Of a stretch of DNA of 64,000 bases, positions 28,632-39,800 are shown one piece after another. The notes beneath the pieces were generated by a model, which saw nothing but the letters and a program-made list of their open reading frames with translations, was not told where the DNA came from and made no database searches. The DNA lies in NCBI GenBank assembly GCA_004026145.2, contig CP034986.1, positions 9,523,197 to 9,587,196 of the forward strand, in the 5' to 3' direction. The translations under genes were made by a program, and so were the position numbers. Origin of the DNA: Takifugu bimaculatus (lineage: Eukaryota; Chordata; Actinopteri; Tetraodontiformes; Tetraodontidae). Position 1 is the stretch's first letter. Every line of letters begins with the position of its first letter.

Positions 28632-28661
28632 CGGGGGGGGGGGTGGGGGTGGCGGTGGGCG
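28632..28661 (+). repeat. G-rich tract
   Basis: Plus strand of G-runs with single T or C breaks; could form a G-quadruplex. Overlapping glycine-rich or proline-rich open frames are artefacts of this tract. Confidence 0.75.
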
Positions 28662-30684
28662 GCAGCCCAGAGATGCCAAAGCAGGAAAAATGGGAGCGGA
28701 GGCTAAATTTTCCCCGCTGTGTGTTTCCCCATATTCCACTCTACTGCAAGCTGTTGACAGAACAAATATCTCTGGTGCTCCTGCAGAGGCGGCATCTGTC
28801 CCGGTTGGGGGTCTCGAGCGCCTCGCTTGCCGCGAGGCACCGGAGTGGGCCGCCGCTTCCACCAGAACACCCATCATTTCACAATTCTTTGCCGTCGCCG
28901 CCGTGAAGCCTAGAGAAGGAGAAGGTCGCGTCTGAGGGCCGGCTGGCCCCCGACCATTCAGGCTAGCTTGCCTCAAATTAGGCCCACCAGAATGTGTGTG
29001 CCCACGCCAGTTTTTATAATAGCCTACTGCTACCTGAATGTGGCTAGCATGCTAATGTTGCCAGAGAGCTCCGGCAGACCTCCGACTGTCCTGACAGAAC
29101 AGGTGGTCCGGCACAGACTATTTGTTGGTTGTGATCCTGAAACTCCTGGAGGGGCTGAACACCATCTGCGTGCGGATGTTCCGTGCGGTGACAAATAGTC
29201 GACACCTGACAAGCCGGGACGAGAACCGGCTGCGACGGTGGCGGGGGGGAGACGTTATGAGCGGTAACGAGGGGAAAATGTCACACACGGATCCAAAGTT
29301 GAAAGTTTTCACAAACGGATCTGTCGGAGTTACAGTGATATCGGCCAGCTGAGGCTCCGGCCGGGAACAACTGGTCCCGAGGAACCGGGAAAACCGTCAA
29401 TTGTTTATATCTTGGTGCTCGTTTCTCTTCATCCAAACCTCCCGGAAGGTCTTCTGTCGATCTGTAATCTCCAGTGACGCTCTAGCACCTCCTCCCCTCC
29501 TCCTCCTCCTGCTCCCTGCGGCGGTACACCAGGACATGGAAGCCACCGGTGGGAATACTGTAGTTAATCTCTGCTAGTTAAACGTTCCTGTACGGCCCTG
29601 AGCTGTAGCTAGCAAGCGTCCCTTCCTGTTCGTGTCCTCTGGGGGAAACTGGGAGACGTACATTTGTATGCGTTAAGACCTGTTTGGGGGTTTGTTTTAA
29701 AGCTTGTTTTGTATTAAATATTCATGAATCTGCTGCCACTGACAGGATCGCTCACAGGTAGCGCGCTAGCTCTTTAATGTAGCATGGCCCGGGTTAGCCT
29801 CGACTTTGGGGGGGGACGGATCCATTTGAGATCCTTGATATTGGAGTTGGTGACAAGATTATAAGAAAATAAAGCCTGCGAAACCACAGAGAACAATGAA
29901 TTAGCCATACAGACGTGGGGGTCAGGTCTTCTGCTAATATCGTCATCCTGAGGGGACGCACTGATAGCGGTTGCTACGCTAACATGATTTCAAAGCCATT
30001 TTAGACAGGAGAGCAGTAACAATCAGGGTCTCTGGACCTTTTGACGGTGAATTATTGGACATAAGAGACGATCATTTCACGTCAAAGCTGATTTTTAACG
30101 GCGCGGCAGAACCAAACGGACGGCGTCTGCGTACAGGCGGAGCAGCCCCCGTAAAGAAGCGGAATGTGCCTCGGAGCAGAACTGCGTATCAACTGGAAAT
30201 TATATCCACCCTGACAGTGGGATGACTTCCAGCCGCTGAAGCAAAAATACGAAGACTGGGGAGGAGAGGAGGGGGCATTTCATTTCATGACAGCTCATTT
30301 TAATTACACACCCCGCCACCGCCGCCACCACCGCCGCCGCCTCCTTCCCGATTTGCTTAAAACCACATTAGGCCACGGCATTAAAGTTCGAACTCCCACC
30401 TCCTCCACGTTTCAGCCATTATGTGCGGGAAGCTGAATTTTCCCATTACAGTCCGTTAGTCACAGCCACTCTGCCGTTCGCGCAGGAGTTTTATCGTCGG
30501 GCCGCGTTTATGTCAGAGCGGCGGCGGCGCCGCGGGAGCCGCTATCGGCTCCGGCGTCTCCTGAGCCGGGGTGGCCACGGGCCCAGAACCATTCAAATAG
30601 GCAAAGAGTGCTGATGTGTCCCGTTTACCTGCCGGTAATGGATTTGTTTGTGTGTCCCCCTCCACTGTCTCATAGGAATATTGG

Positions 30685-30721
30685 AGTGTGTGTGTGTGTG
30701 TGTGTGTGTGGGGGGGGGGGG
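30685..30721. repeat. (GT)n followed by poly-G
   Basis: About 12 GT units run directly into a run of about 12 G. Confidence 0.93.
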
Positions 30722-31474
30722 TCCATTCACGTTTTGCTAACCTGGCCATATATTTTGATTAGGGAATGAAGTCCTCGGTAGAGCTGCAGCCAGAATAATT
30801 GACACCGCGTCCTCTGAGGTCAGGGAAAATAGAGCCCCGGTTCTTATCCCAGCGGGCCGCTGGCAGCACATGGAAAAATTGGTGCTGAGCAGGAAGCTGA
30901 AGGTGTATTATTGCTTTAGGTTACAACCAATATGTCGCGGGGCTCGTAAATTATATTTTCAGGTGGGTTTTGTCGGCTTGACAGGAGAATTGATGTGGCT
31001 TCAAATAACCTGGATATCGTACGTGTTTCCTGATGTTTGTCGGGTCCGGAAGGTCGGCGGTCCAAAGGGTTGGTTTGACTTTAGTTGATGTGGGGACAAA
31101 AACAGGGAGAGAGACTTCCGGAATGAGCATGTCTGCTGAGGAGATTAGCTTAGCTCTTCTCTTTCAGCGAGATTACGCCCACGCTAATGACAGATTAGCT
31201 TAAATGTTCGACCTGACTCGGATCTATTGAGTTTCAGAGGTGACGTCGTCTGTCCGTCTCCGAGGCGGCGGCAGGATGTGGAACCCATCGGGAATCACAG
31301 CGCTTCCAAACACGGAAGCCACGCTTCTTGTCCTCGTCCACGAATCAGTTCCCGGCGGTGTCCTGGTGCGTGTCCGCTCCCGGGCGAACGAGCCGCGTGG
31401 CGGCGGAGCGAAGGTGCAGCAGATGGTGGATCTGCACGAGTTCTGATGACAGGGATGTTGAGAAGATGCCGAGC

Positions 31475-31504
31475 GGGGGGGCGGGGGGGGGGGGGGGGGG
31501 GGGG
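31475..31504 (+). repeat. Poly-G tract
   Basis: Seven G, one C, then about 22 G. It lies in a CpG-rich stretch; the length in the real genome is uncertain because such runs are hard to sequence. Confidence 0.85.
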
Positions 31505-33095
31505 TTTAACCTCCAGAGGTTCTCGCACTGCGGCAGCCGTCGGCTCAGGCTGGATTTTTCCGCCCTGCCTCCAGTCATCAGTCACGGTTTTCCGCCTTCC
31601 CCGTTCGCTTCGCTTTGCTCTCGCTCGGCTCCCGTCAGCTGACTCCTTCTCAGAGATCTCAGGTGATAACGAGCTCCAACACCCCGACCGCGTCCATCAG
31701 ATCGCTCGGCTTTACCGGAGCCGCCTCTGTCGTCTGTCGTCCCCTCGCCGTCTCGTATTTAAAGGTCGGACCGTCCCGACGTGTTTGAACCGGCTAATGT
31801 GATGAACGGCCGAGTCGGCGTAGCGTGCACGGTGGCGTGGGCTCTCGTCTGGAGCGAGGAGCCTCCTCCACTTACATCTGACTTCAGCATCCTGCTGCCT
31901 TGACCTGGCCTCAGCTTTGAGCTGGGCTTAGACCCTTTGGTTCAGTCGCTCGTGAAATGTTGGCGCTAAACGCGCCTTTATTTACTTTGCAATTAAGTCA
32001 TTGAGGGAAAAACCGTTGGACCTGAAAATGTCATTTTCAGTTAGGCGCTCCGAGCCGCCTGGCTTGGTTTTCACCGCGGTTATTTTTGTGCCGCCGCCGT
32101 TTAAAGATGAAAACTGGGTGACTGAGATCCGAGATGGTGACTGAGATCAAGTCTGATTTGGAACGAGGAGGTTGGTGATCCCGACAAGCTTTGATCCCAG
32201 AAAGAAAGAAATCCAAACGAGCTTCGGGAAAGACTGTTTAAGTTTGTTCGCTCTCGCTTTCTATATGTTAGCAACTTTGACCCAAAGGTTAGCAGGTGGA
32301 TTCTGATCTAAAAGATCCCTCTCCACCTCCTGGGGCAGTTTGGTTCCAGTTTATTAAGGTGCAAACTGGTCCTCATTGGAGCTGAAGGGTTCGAGGGACC
32401 GTTTAGCTCAAAAGGATCCAATTGCTGTTTACAAACAACTGTTTTTTGTTTGTTTTTTAACAAAACTACGAGCTAACATGTCGTGCTGCTAACATCAGCC
32501 ATCCCACACACCTCAACAGTGGAATCCGATGGAAGGGGTTCCGTCCCAAATCGTACTGGACCGTAAAGTGTTTGAGGCCCGGCAGCAGAAGCTGTCGGCA
32601 CCGGCGCTCATCTCTGTAGCTGTGCAGAGGGAATTACCCATGGTGCATAGCGCTGGCACAGAAGATCTCCCTGGTGGTAAATAAAGCATGTGAGGGGTTC
32701 TGGTCTGGAAGAGGGGCGACTTGTTTGACCTTTGACCTCCCAGCTCGGGCAGCGCAGCCACGTTTGAGTCGGGTAGCTTCTCGGAGCTCCCGCGAGGTTT
32801 TTATTTCACGTAGGAATTCTTCTCCGGTGGATTAAATTGATCTTTTGTCTTTGAATTCCAGAGCACGTCTAAAGCAAAGCAGATTTCTCCTCAGCAAATC
32901 ATTGAACAGTAATAACAGTAGTAGCCTGAGTAATTACGTCCCTCTGCTCGATCCTTCACAAGTGTGAGAAACATTTCAGTTTAGAGTCGTGCTGGGTGAC
33001 GCTCGGAGAAGCAGGTCGGCTGGTTTTAGGGTCAGGTCAGGTCCTCTCAGGACAGGTGTGGGAAGTTGCAACACACGCCTGTTTCTGGTTACACG

Positions 33096-33801
33096 CTGGT
33101 TGCTAGTTGCTGCCAGTTGTTAGCAGTTGCTGCCTGTTGTTGCTAGTTGCCGCCTGTTGTTAGCAGTTGCTACCAGTTGTTAGCAGTTGCTGCCTGTTGC
33201 TGCTAGTTGCTGCCTGTTGTTAGCAGTTGCTGCCAGTTGTTAGCAGTTGCTGCCTGTTGTTAGCAGTTGCAGCCAGTTGTTGCCAGTTGTTAGCAGTTGC
33301 TGCCGGTTGTTAGCAGTTGCTGCCAGTTGTTAGCAGTTGCAGCCAGTTGCTGCCAGTTGTTAGCAGTTGCAGCCAGTTGCTGCCAGTTGTTAGCAGTTGC
33401 TGCCAGTTGTTAGCAGTTGCTGCCGGTTGTTAGCAGTTGCTGCCGGTTGTTAGCAGTTGCTGCCGGTTGTTAGCAGTTGCTGCCGGTTGTTAGCAGTTGT
33501 TGTCTGTTGCTGCCTGTTGTTGCTAGTTGCCGCCTGTTGTTAGCAGTTGCTACCAGTTGTTAGCAGTTTCAGCCAGTTGCTGCCTGTTGTTAGCAGTTGC
33601 AGCCAGTTGCTGCCAGTTGTTAGCAGTTGCAGCCAGTTGCTGCCAGTTGTTAGCAGTTGCAGCCAGTTGTTAGCAGTTGCTGCCGGTTGTTAGCAGTTGC
33701 TGCCGGTTGTTTGCAGTTGCAGCCAGTTGCTGCCAGTTGTTAGCAGTTGCAGCCAGTTGTTTGCAGTTGTTGCCTGTTGCTGCCGGTTGTTGCCAGTTGT
33801 T
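33096..33801. repeat. 10/20-bp minisatellite
   Basis: About 700 bp made of 10-bp subunits, mainly AGTTGCTGCC, AGTTGTTAGC and AGTTGCAGCC, alternating to give a 20-bp higher-order unit such as TAGCAGTTGCTGCCAGTTGT. Some segments repeat at 40 bp or more. No coding role is apparent. Confidence 0.96.
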
Positions 33802-34199
33802 TACGTTCCTGTCGGGCTTTCAGCCCCTCACCCCTGAGAAGCGGACTGGTTTCCCCGTAGCAACCAGCAGCAACGAGGAGGCGGCGAGCGCTCGAGGGAG
33901 TGGAGTGCGTGAGGACGCCTCAGAAGACGGTGGTGACTGAGGAGCGGCAACTGTTGACGCCTTTGTGTTGCATATTTGATCACTTTTCCGCTCCGAACGC
34001 GATCCCATCTTTAGCTGTCAAACGTTCCCTCGGTGATTCATCGTTCGCCGCAGAAAAGAACAGAAAGATGAAAATCGGCTTCCATCCGGCAGAGCAGCGC
34101 CGCCCGGCCCAGCAGGGGGTAGAACGGCCCCACCAGTCTTCCGCCGTCAGCCAGACGGAGCGAAGCAAGCGAAACGCCGTTTATAACACTGACATTTTT
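33802..34199. other. Intergenic between minisatellite and ptprd 3' end
   Basis: GC-rich unique sequence without a recognised gene or RNA. It may include the true transcript end of ptprd if the poly(A) site lies further left than assumed. Confidence 0.4.
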
Positions 34200-34463
34200 T
34201 AATAGAATTCATTTATAACAAATGGAACTTGTGTCAGAAAAGAACTGATTTTCATACAGACTTCTTTCTCCACCAATGAGACCTAAGTAAGAAAATAAAA
34301 AGCACTCCTTTCATTCAGGAAAACAGTTTACGCTTACAACTAATCGGAGGTAATTGTATGATCTTTTTAACAAGCCTTTTTTTGTTGTTTTTCTTTTTTA
34401 CAATTCCATTATTTAGTTCAGTCTATGCATCCAGACGAGATATAGAGAGCAGAGAACACAACG

Positions 34464-34469
34464 TTTATT
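34464..34469 (-). promoter_or_regulatory. Candidate poly(A) signal AATAAA (distal)
   Basis: Minus-strand AATAAA is followed by CGTTGTGTTCTCTG, a GU-rich element. It would give a 3' UTR of about 2.3 kb. An ATTAAA variant also occurs near 34196-34201. Confidence 0.4.
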
Positions 34470-34519
34470 CTGTTAATGACACTCCAAGCTTGGATGGCAA
34501 AGCCACGAGAACAGATGTC

Positions 34520-34543
34520 GGGGGGGGGCGGGGGCGGGGGCGG
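34520..34543 (+). repeat. G-rich tract (GGGGGC)n in probable 3' UTR
   Basis: The plus strand reads G8 then CGGGGGCGGGGGCGG, a quadruplex pattern on the template-opposite strand; the ptprd transcript would be C-rich here. Confidence 0.75.
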
Positions 34544-35662
34544 ATTCTTCTGAAGTGGTCTGCTGGAGTAACCATGGCATCCGACGGACGCTCTTTTCCC
34601 CTTTTTTTTGTCTTTTCTGGAGTTGGTAGCTTTTGTGTTATTTACATACACACAAAGTGAACGTTGAAGGAGATTTTTTTTTTTTTGTTTTGTTTTTTTG
34701 TTTCATCGATGGGTTCAAGTAATAATTGTTATTGGGTCTAGAATCAATAGGGCAGTGCATAGTACAAAGATAGAGAAAGTGCAAATCCTCCGGCCGGGCC
34801 GGCGCCGGCCCGTCTGCAACATTTCACCATGCACGTGAGAACGGAAAAGCGCGGAGATGAGGGAACGCCGACGCGAGCTAACAGCACTTTCACATCTGCA
34901 AATCAGGACCAAAGTGAGAGACGGATGATTGACGGGGAAAGAAAGCGCCTGGAATGCACATCCACGGAGCCGTCGGAGGGCGGAGCAGCGGGGGCGGAAC
35001 CAACGCTCCGGTCTGAGGGGGGGAGGAACCAGGCGCCGGTTGTCGGGATAGCGGCATTCCTGATGTCTACGGGGGTGAGGGAGCCACCTCGGACCGGATG
35101 GACAGGTGGGCGTCGGCCTCCCGCGGTCCTGCCACCTCCCCGACTCTCGTAAATTAAAATCTCTTCCGTATTTCCGGACAGTTTCCTCCTGCCGAGCGCA
35201 GCCCTAAAGCCTGTTTTACATCAGCCACAGTAAGGCCACTAAAACGGAAAAGACGCGTGCTGTGGAACGTTGTCTTTGCATATATAATCTGGTGTGAAGG
35301 ATGGACACTCAAGGTAACTAAAGCGGTATGCTAAATGCTAGCTTCCTCTGTGATGCGCTACGACCGTAAATGAAATGTTATAAAAACAGCATAAATATAA
35401 GGCACTCTAAATGTAGAACGGAGAACAGAATGTCGCTACCGCGGCGCGTCCGAAGGAACCGCGGCAGCGTGACGTCTTTGTACTTTGCCCTATTGTGTGA
35501 CGTGGCGGCGGGAGCCGACCTCTGAGGTCCAGAGGTCAAACGAACGCAGCGGCGACGCGTGAGCGGCACCCGACGCCCCCCGCGCCTCGCTGGGAGGGGG
35601 CGGGGCCACAGCCACGGGATGAACGAGTGACATTTCCACGTGAAACCCCATCTATAAACACA

Positions 35663-35668
35663 TTTATT
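35663..35668 (-). promoter_or_regulatory. Candidate poly(A) signal AATAAA (middle)
   Basis: Minus-strand AATAAA is followed directly by TGTGTTTATAGATGGGGTTT, a good GU-rich downstream element. It would give a 3' UTR of about 1.1 kb. Confidence 0.4.
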
Positions 35669-36281
35669 GCACGATTAAGGATGCACGGAATTTTTTTTCC
35701 CTACTGATGTGCATTCCAGTGAAAAATCCCTTCTATTCCCACTGACGGCACAAACCTCTCCACCTTTCATATATATATATTTGAATAATAAATTACCTCC
35801 TATAGCAATAAATGCAGAATCGTATACTTTAATATATATCTGATAAACATATATCTGTAAAGATCTCATCCAATTCCTCGTGTTCTCTCTGACATGGAAG
35901 AACGAAGATAATCGGTAGCAGCAACTTCATACTCTGCTCGTCCCTGTTGATTCCACAAAGCCCCAGGTTGTCGTACGGGAGGAATTAAGTCGCCACGTTT
36001 GCCCTCGTGGACAAAACAACACAGACGGGAAAGCAAAAGAAGCGTTTTTGGCGGCGCGCGCGGCGTCGCCGTGCAACCAAACCAGGGGGAACAAAGGAAT
36101 CAGCCGACTCTGCGAAACGGCGTTGAAAGAGTTCTGCCGTTTAAAAAAGACCGTTTATGTCCGAGCTGCTCGCCTCCCGGCGCTCCGCCCGCGTAAACAA
36201 AAACAACCGCGTGATGACGTCGTGAGGAACTCGATGTTTTCTCTGCTGGACGATGAAGATGACGATGAAGATCAAAGGGTG

Positions 36282-36287
36282 TTTATT
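36282..36287 (-). promoter_or_regulatory. Candidate poly(A) signal AATAAA (proximal)
   Basis: Minus-strand AATAAA lies 480 nt past the stop codon. The following sequence is only weakly U-rich, so usage is doubtful. Confidence 0.3.
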
Positions 36288-36378
36288 CATGATGACGGCG
36301 ACTCCGTCCTCTTCTGATGAGTCGTCGGAGTGAACTTGATTGTGAAAGTTTTTCTTTACAATGTGCACTGAGTTTGTG

Positions 36379-36398
36379 CCCCCCCCCCCCCCCCCCCC
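36379..36398. repeat. C20 homopolymer in probable 3' UTR
   Basis: Twenty consecutive C on the plus strand, hence G20 in a ptprd transcript. Length is uncertain in any assembly. Confidence 0.85.
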
Positions 36399-36766
36399 GG
36401 GTTCCGTGTGCCTCCTGTGCGTCCCAGAATTGTTCGTAATCACCGATGCGTTCTGATGATGTCGGGTTGTTTCGGGTCCGTGAGCCCCGGAATGAATCCT
36501 CGAAGCCAACGGGAAAGGGTAATTCCGTACAACGCTTCAACAGTCAGGATCCCCCCTCGCTTCCGAGGGGTCGGGAAATACTTGGTCCTCCGGGAATCAT
36601 CTTTTTCATTTTTTGACGAGTCATGTGTCGCACATCCAACACTTAATGAGTTGCTAGCAAGGAGTTAAGAGTACTTTCTCAAGCGGGAATTTATGGCTCA
36701 GAAGAGAGGCTCGCTGGGGTTTCCGTCCAGAGGGCCCTCCGCTTTTGTCTCCCAGGACCGCGTCTT

Positions 36767-36835
36767 TTACGTTGCATAGTGGTCGAAGCTTCCCAGATAC
36801 TCCAAGCCAGCTCTGTAGCAGAATTGGTATTGATC
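36767..36835 (-). CDS. ptprd: ptprd last coding exon and stop codon
   Basis: The final exon encodes [20 protein letters not shown] and AT, then TAA (36767-36769). The C-terminus SFDHYAT is shared by all LAR-family receptors. YRAGLEY has glycine where mammals have alanine. The acceptor is CTCCGCAG. Confidence 0.97.
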
Positions 36836-39800
36836 CTGCGGAGAGAGAGAAAGGCGAGTTAGCTGTCCCGAGTCGCCCCGTCTCAAGGTTTCCAGCCTTG
36901 AGGCGAAGCCCCGCCCCTGACGCGGGACAGCGCCAACCGTCGCGAGGTTCCGAACTTCCCACGGAGAGCGGGGAGGAGACGATGGGAATGCTCACCTCGG
37001 TCTGCACCATGGCCGGTCGCTGTGTCCGCAGCATCTTCACCGTCTGAAAGATGTCCACCACGCCCTCGTATCTCATCCGCTCCAGGACGATGCTGAGGGT
37101 GATGAAGACCCCGGTTCTGCCGACGCCCGCGCTGCCAAGGAGAGCACAGAGGTCATCTGGAGGTCAGGGTGCTGCGGACCGTCGCGCTCCAGGCTCAGGC
37201 CGCCCGGCGGCCTCAGCGTTTACCTTCTGCTAGCGCTAGCGTCACGCTGTCTTTTTGCTAGCATGGCGACGAGGGCGCGACTCACCTACAGTGGACCGAG
37301 ATGGGCCCGTCCTGGCCGAACTGCTCCTTCGTTTTATGCACCTGACCGATGAAGTCGATGAAGCCCTCTCCTGACTTGGGCACTCCTTGTTCGGGCCAGT
37401 CGGTGAACTGGAACTGCCGTACCGTCCGCGACTGCCCGTCCTGGAAACAGAGGGACGTCCCAACAGTTGATAAGGGGGGGGGGGGCAACTCATGGCCTCC
37501 GCACCGGCGGCTGATGAGGAACGAGGCGGGTGGAGATGATCATGGTCACCTGACAGGCCTCTGTCACCCCACTGGGTCATGGCCTCTTCTCCCTCCTCTC
37601 CTTCTCCTCTCCTCTCCCTCTCCTCTTCCCTCCTCTCCTCTTCTCCCTCCTCTCCTTCTCCCTCTCCTCTCCTCCCTTTTCTTCTCCTCTCCTCTTGTCC
37701 TCCCTCTTCCTCTCCTCTCCTCTTGTCTCCCTCTCCTCTCCTCTCCTCTCCTCTTGTCTCCCTCTCCTCTCCTCTCCTCTTGTCTCCCTCTCCTCTCCTC
37801 TCCTCTTGTCTCCCTCTCCTCTTGTCTCCCTCTCCTCTCCTCTCTTCTCCTCTCCTTCTCCTCTCCCTCTCCTCTTCCCTCCTCTCCTCTCCTTCTCCCT
37901 CTCCTCCCTTCTCTTCTCTTCTCCTCTCCTCTTGTCTCCCTCTCCTCTCCTCTCCCCTCTCCTCTCTTCTCCTCTCCCTCTCCTCTTCCCTCCTCTCCTC
38001 TCCTTCTCCCTCGCCTCCCTTCTCCTCTCCCCTCCTCTCCTCTTGTCTCCCTCTCTCCTCTCCTCTCCCCCTCCTCTCCTTCTCCCTCTCCTCTTCCCTC
38101 CTCTCCTCTCCTCCCCCTCCCTCTCCTCTCCTCTCCTCTCTTCTTCTCCTCCCCTCCCCTCCTCTCCTCTCCTCGTCTCCCTCTCCTCTCCTCTCCTCTC
38201 CTCTCCTCTCCTCTTGTCTCCCTCTCCTCTCCTCCTCTCCTATCCTCTCTCCTCTCCTCTTCCTCTCCTCTCCCCTCCTCTCCTCTCGTCTCCCTCTCCT
38301 CTCCTCTCCTCTCCTCCTAAATAAAGACTGATTGAAAGATTGATGTTTTCCCGTTGCTGTTGGACCTGAGCGGAGGAAACGTTCCCAGCGAGGATGCTAA
38401 TTCCTTTGATGTGCTGCTCTTTCCTGGTTTACTCTGAGGATGAGCAACACTTAAGTGATATTGTTTCCCCTGATAAGAGCGGCCGCTGAAGAGTCGGTGG
38501 AACAAGCACGACAAAGACGGCAGCGTGCACCATTCATCCGCCGCCAGCCTTTGATGGAATTAAAAAAGTCCGCGGGCGGAGCGCCGCGGGCTACACGTTT
38601 GTTTTGATTAATGCATCGATGAGGCACCAACCCCCGGAAAATTGTTTTACACTTGGGTCCTCGGTTTGATTGGAACCAAAAGTTGACCCGGCGCCAGAAT
38701 ATTCCGTTAAAATCCAGCCGACTCGGCACTTCTGCTCGTTTGATTCATTCTGTTGTTCACTTTGGTTTTCACGGAATTCCCTTGGAAACGTTTCTTACCC
38801 TGGCGTCGGTCACTTTGAACTCTCTCAGGATGTACTGGGGCATGTTGTACTCGGCCATCGGGTCGACCACGAAGTACTGGTACCGGGCCGAGCGCTCCGC
38901 CGGCCAGTACTGGTGGCATTTTTCCTGTTGGTGAAACAAAATGAATTAGCTTTATTTTCTCTCCTCATGTGGACAGAATCAAGGAGGGAAATCTGGCAGC
39001 CGTGACCTCAGTGCTCACGTTGTGCATGAGAACCTGCTGTTGAAACGGAAAACAACTGTTGCCATGGTTACATGGGTAGCTGTCAGGCAGGAAATGGCGC
39101 CTACTTATATAGCTGGAAAACTGGTTTAATCTGGCTCACGCTGAGGAGCTAAAAGAGCAGCCGTTTTTAAAAGAAGCTAGCTTGATGCTAACCCACAGCG
39201 AGGCGGCCACGACTCCACCGCTCGGACTTTGCCTCCCGGGGGTCCGACTTACCCGGCCCATTTCTCTGAGCTTGGTTAGCATGACGACGATGGTGGAGTT
39301 GTGCTCCCAGAGCATCCTCCAGAAGTCCTCCGTGGTCTCCGCTAGCGGCCCCTGCGTGGCGATGTAGGCTTTCTGCTGCCTGTCGGAAAACATTCCGGTT
39401 CCCAACATGAAGGGATTCCTGACGTTGCGTCCCGATGCCCGAGCATCCACCCGGGACTCACCTGTAGCCGTCGATGAAACTGCCGTTGATGTAGTCGGAG
39501 CCCTCCACGCCCCGGATGGGCTGCAGGCACACGCGCGTGGACTCGTACGGCATGATGTTGACCAGCCGGTTCTTGAACTTGTTGCAGGGCAGGTTGGCGC
39601 TGATGAATCGTGACGTGTGGGCTTTAGTGTTGGCTAAACGCTGCGGCGACACACACGGACACACGGTGAGCTGGAGAGCGTGCACGTGGGGGGGGGCGTC
39701 TAACAACTGATTACTCCTGCGGCTTCCTTCGGGGGGGGGGAGGGTAATGACATGTGATGATGAAAGGACGGGAAATTGATATCTGAGCGAGCTTCAAGTG

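Larger units (their letters stand above)
21116..33095. other. Intergenic, no gene recognised; possible regulatory blocks
   Basis: No coding exon or RNA gene recognised. A run of 17 C lies at 23450-23466. A block at about 22830-23060 contains GTAATTAAAGG and GTAATTAATG homeodomain-type sites; another at 30240-30450 mixes TTTTAATTACAC with a CCG-rich stretch (30312-30343). These are possible regulatory elements by appearance only. A CpG-rich stretch lies at about 31220-31850. Confidence 0.5.
34200..36766 (-). other. ptprd: Probable ptprd 3' UTR
   Basis: The region after the stop codon has no coding signal and contains A/T-rich segments (35760-35870, 34200-34480) typical of vertebrate 3' UTRs, plus three AATAAA signals on the minus strand. 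It also holds a 20-C plus-strand run (36379-36398, read as G20 in the transcript) and a G-rich plus-strand tract at 34520-34543. The true 3' end cannot be fixed from sequence; the limit is set by the last plausible signals. Confidence 0.4.

Noticed and set aside
29116..29200. 10-bp perfect inverted repeat GACTATTTGT / ACAAATAGTC with a 65-bp spacer, like a small terminal-inverted-repeat element
   Set aside because: Several such matches are expected by chance in 64 kb, the match does not extend and no target-site duplication is clear.
31227..31802. 191-codon plus-strand open frame
   Set aside because: Composition-driven in a CpG- and G-rich stretch, including a poly-G tract read as glycine; no known protein.
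37349..38331. Three long overlapping plus-strand open frames (up to about 320 codons)
   Set aside because: All three frames read only Ser, Pro and Leu because the sequence is a C/T-only tandem repeat in an intron; there is no protein signal.
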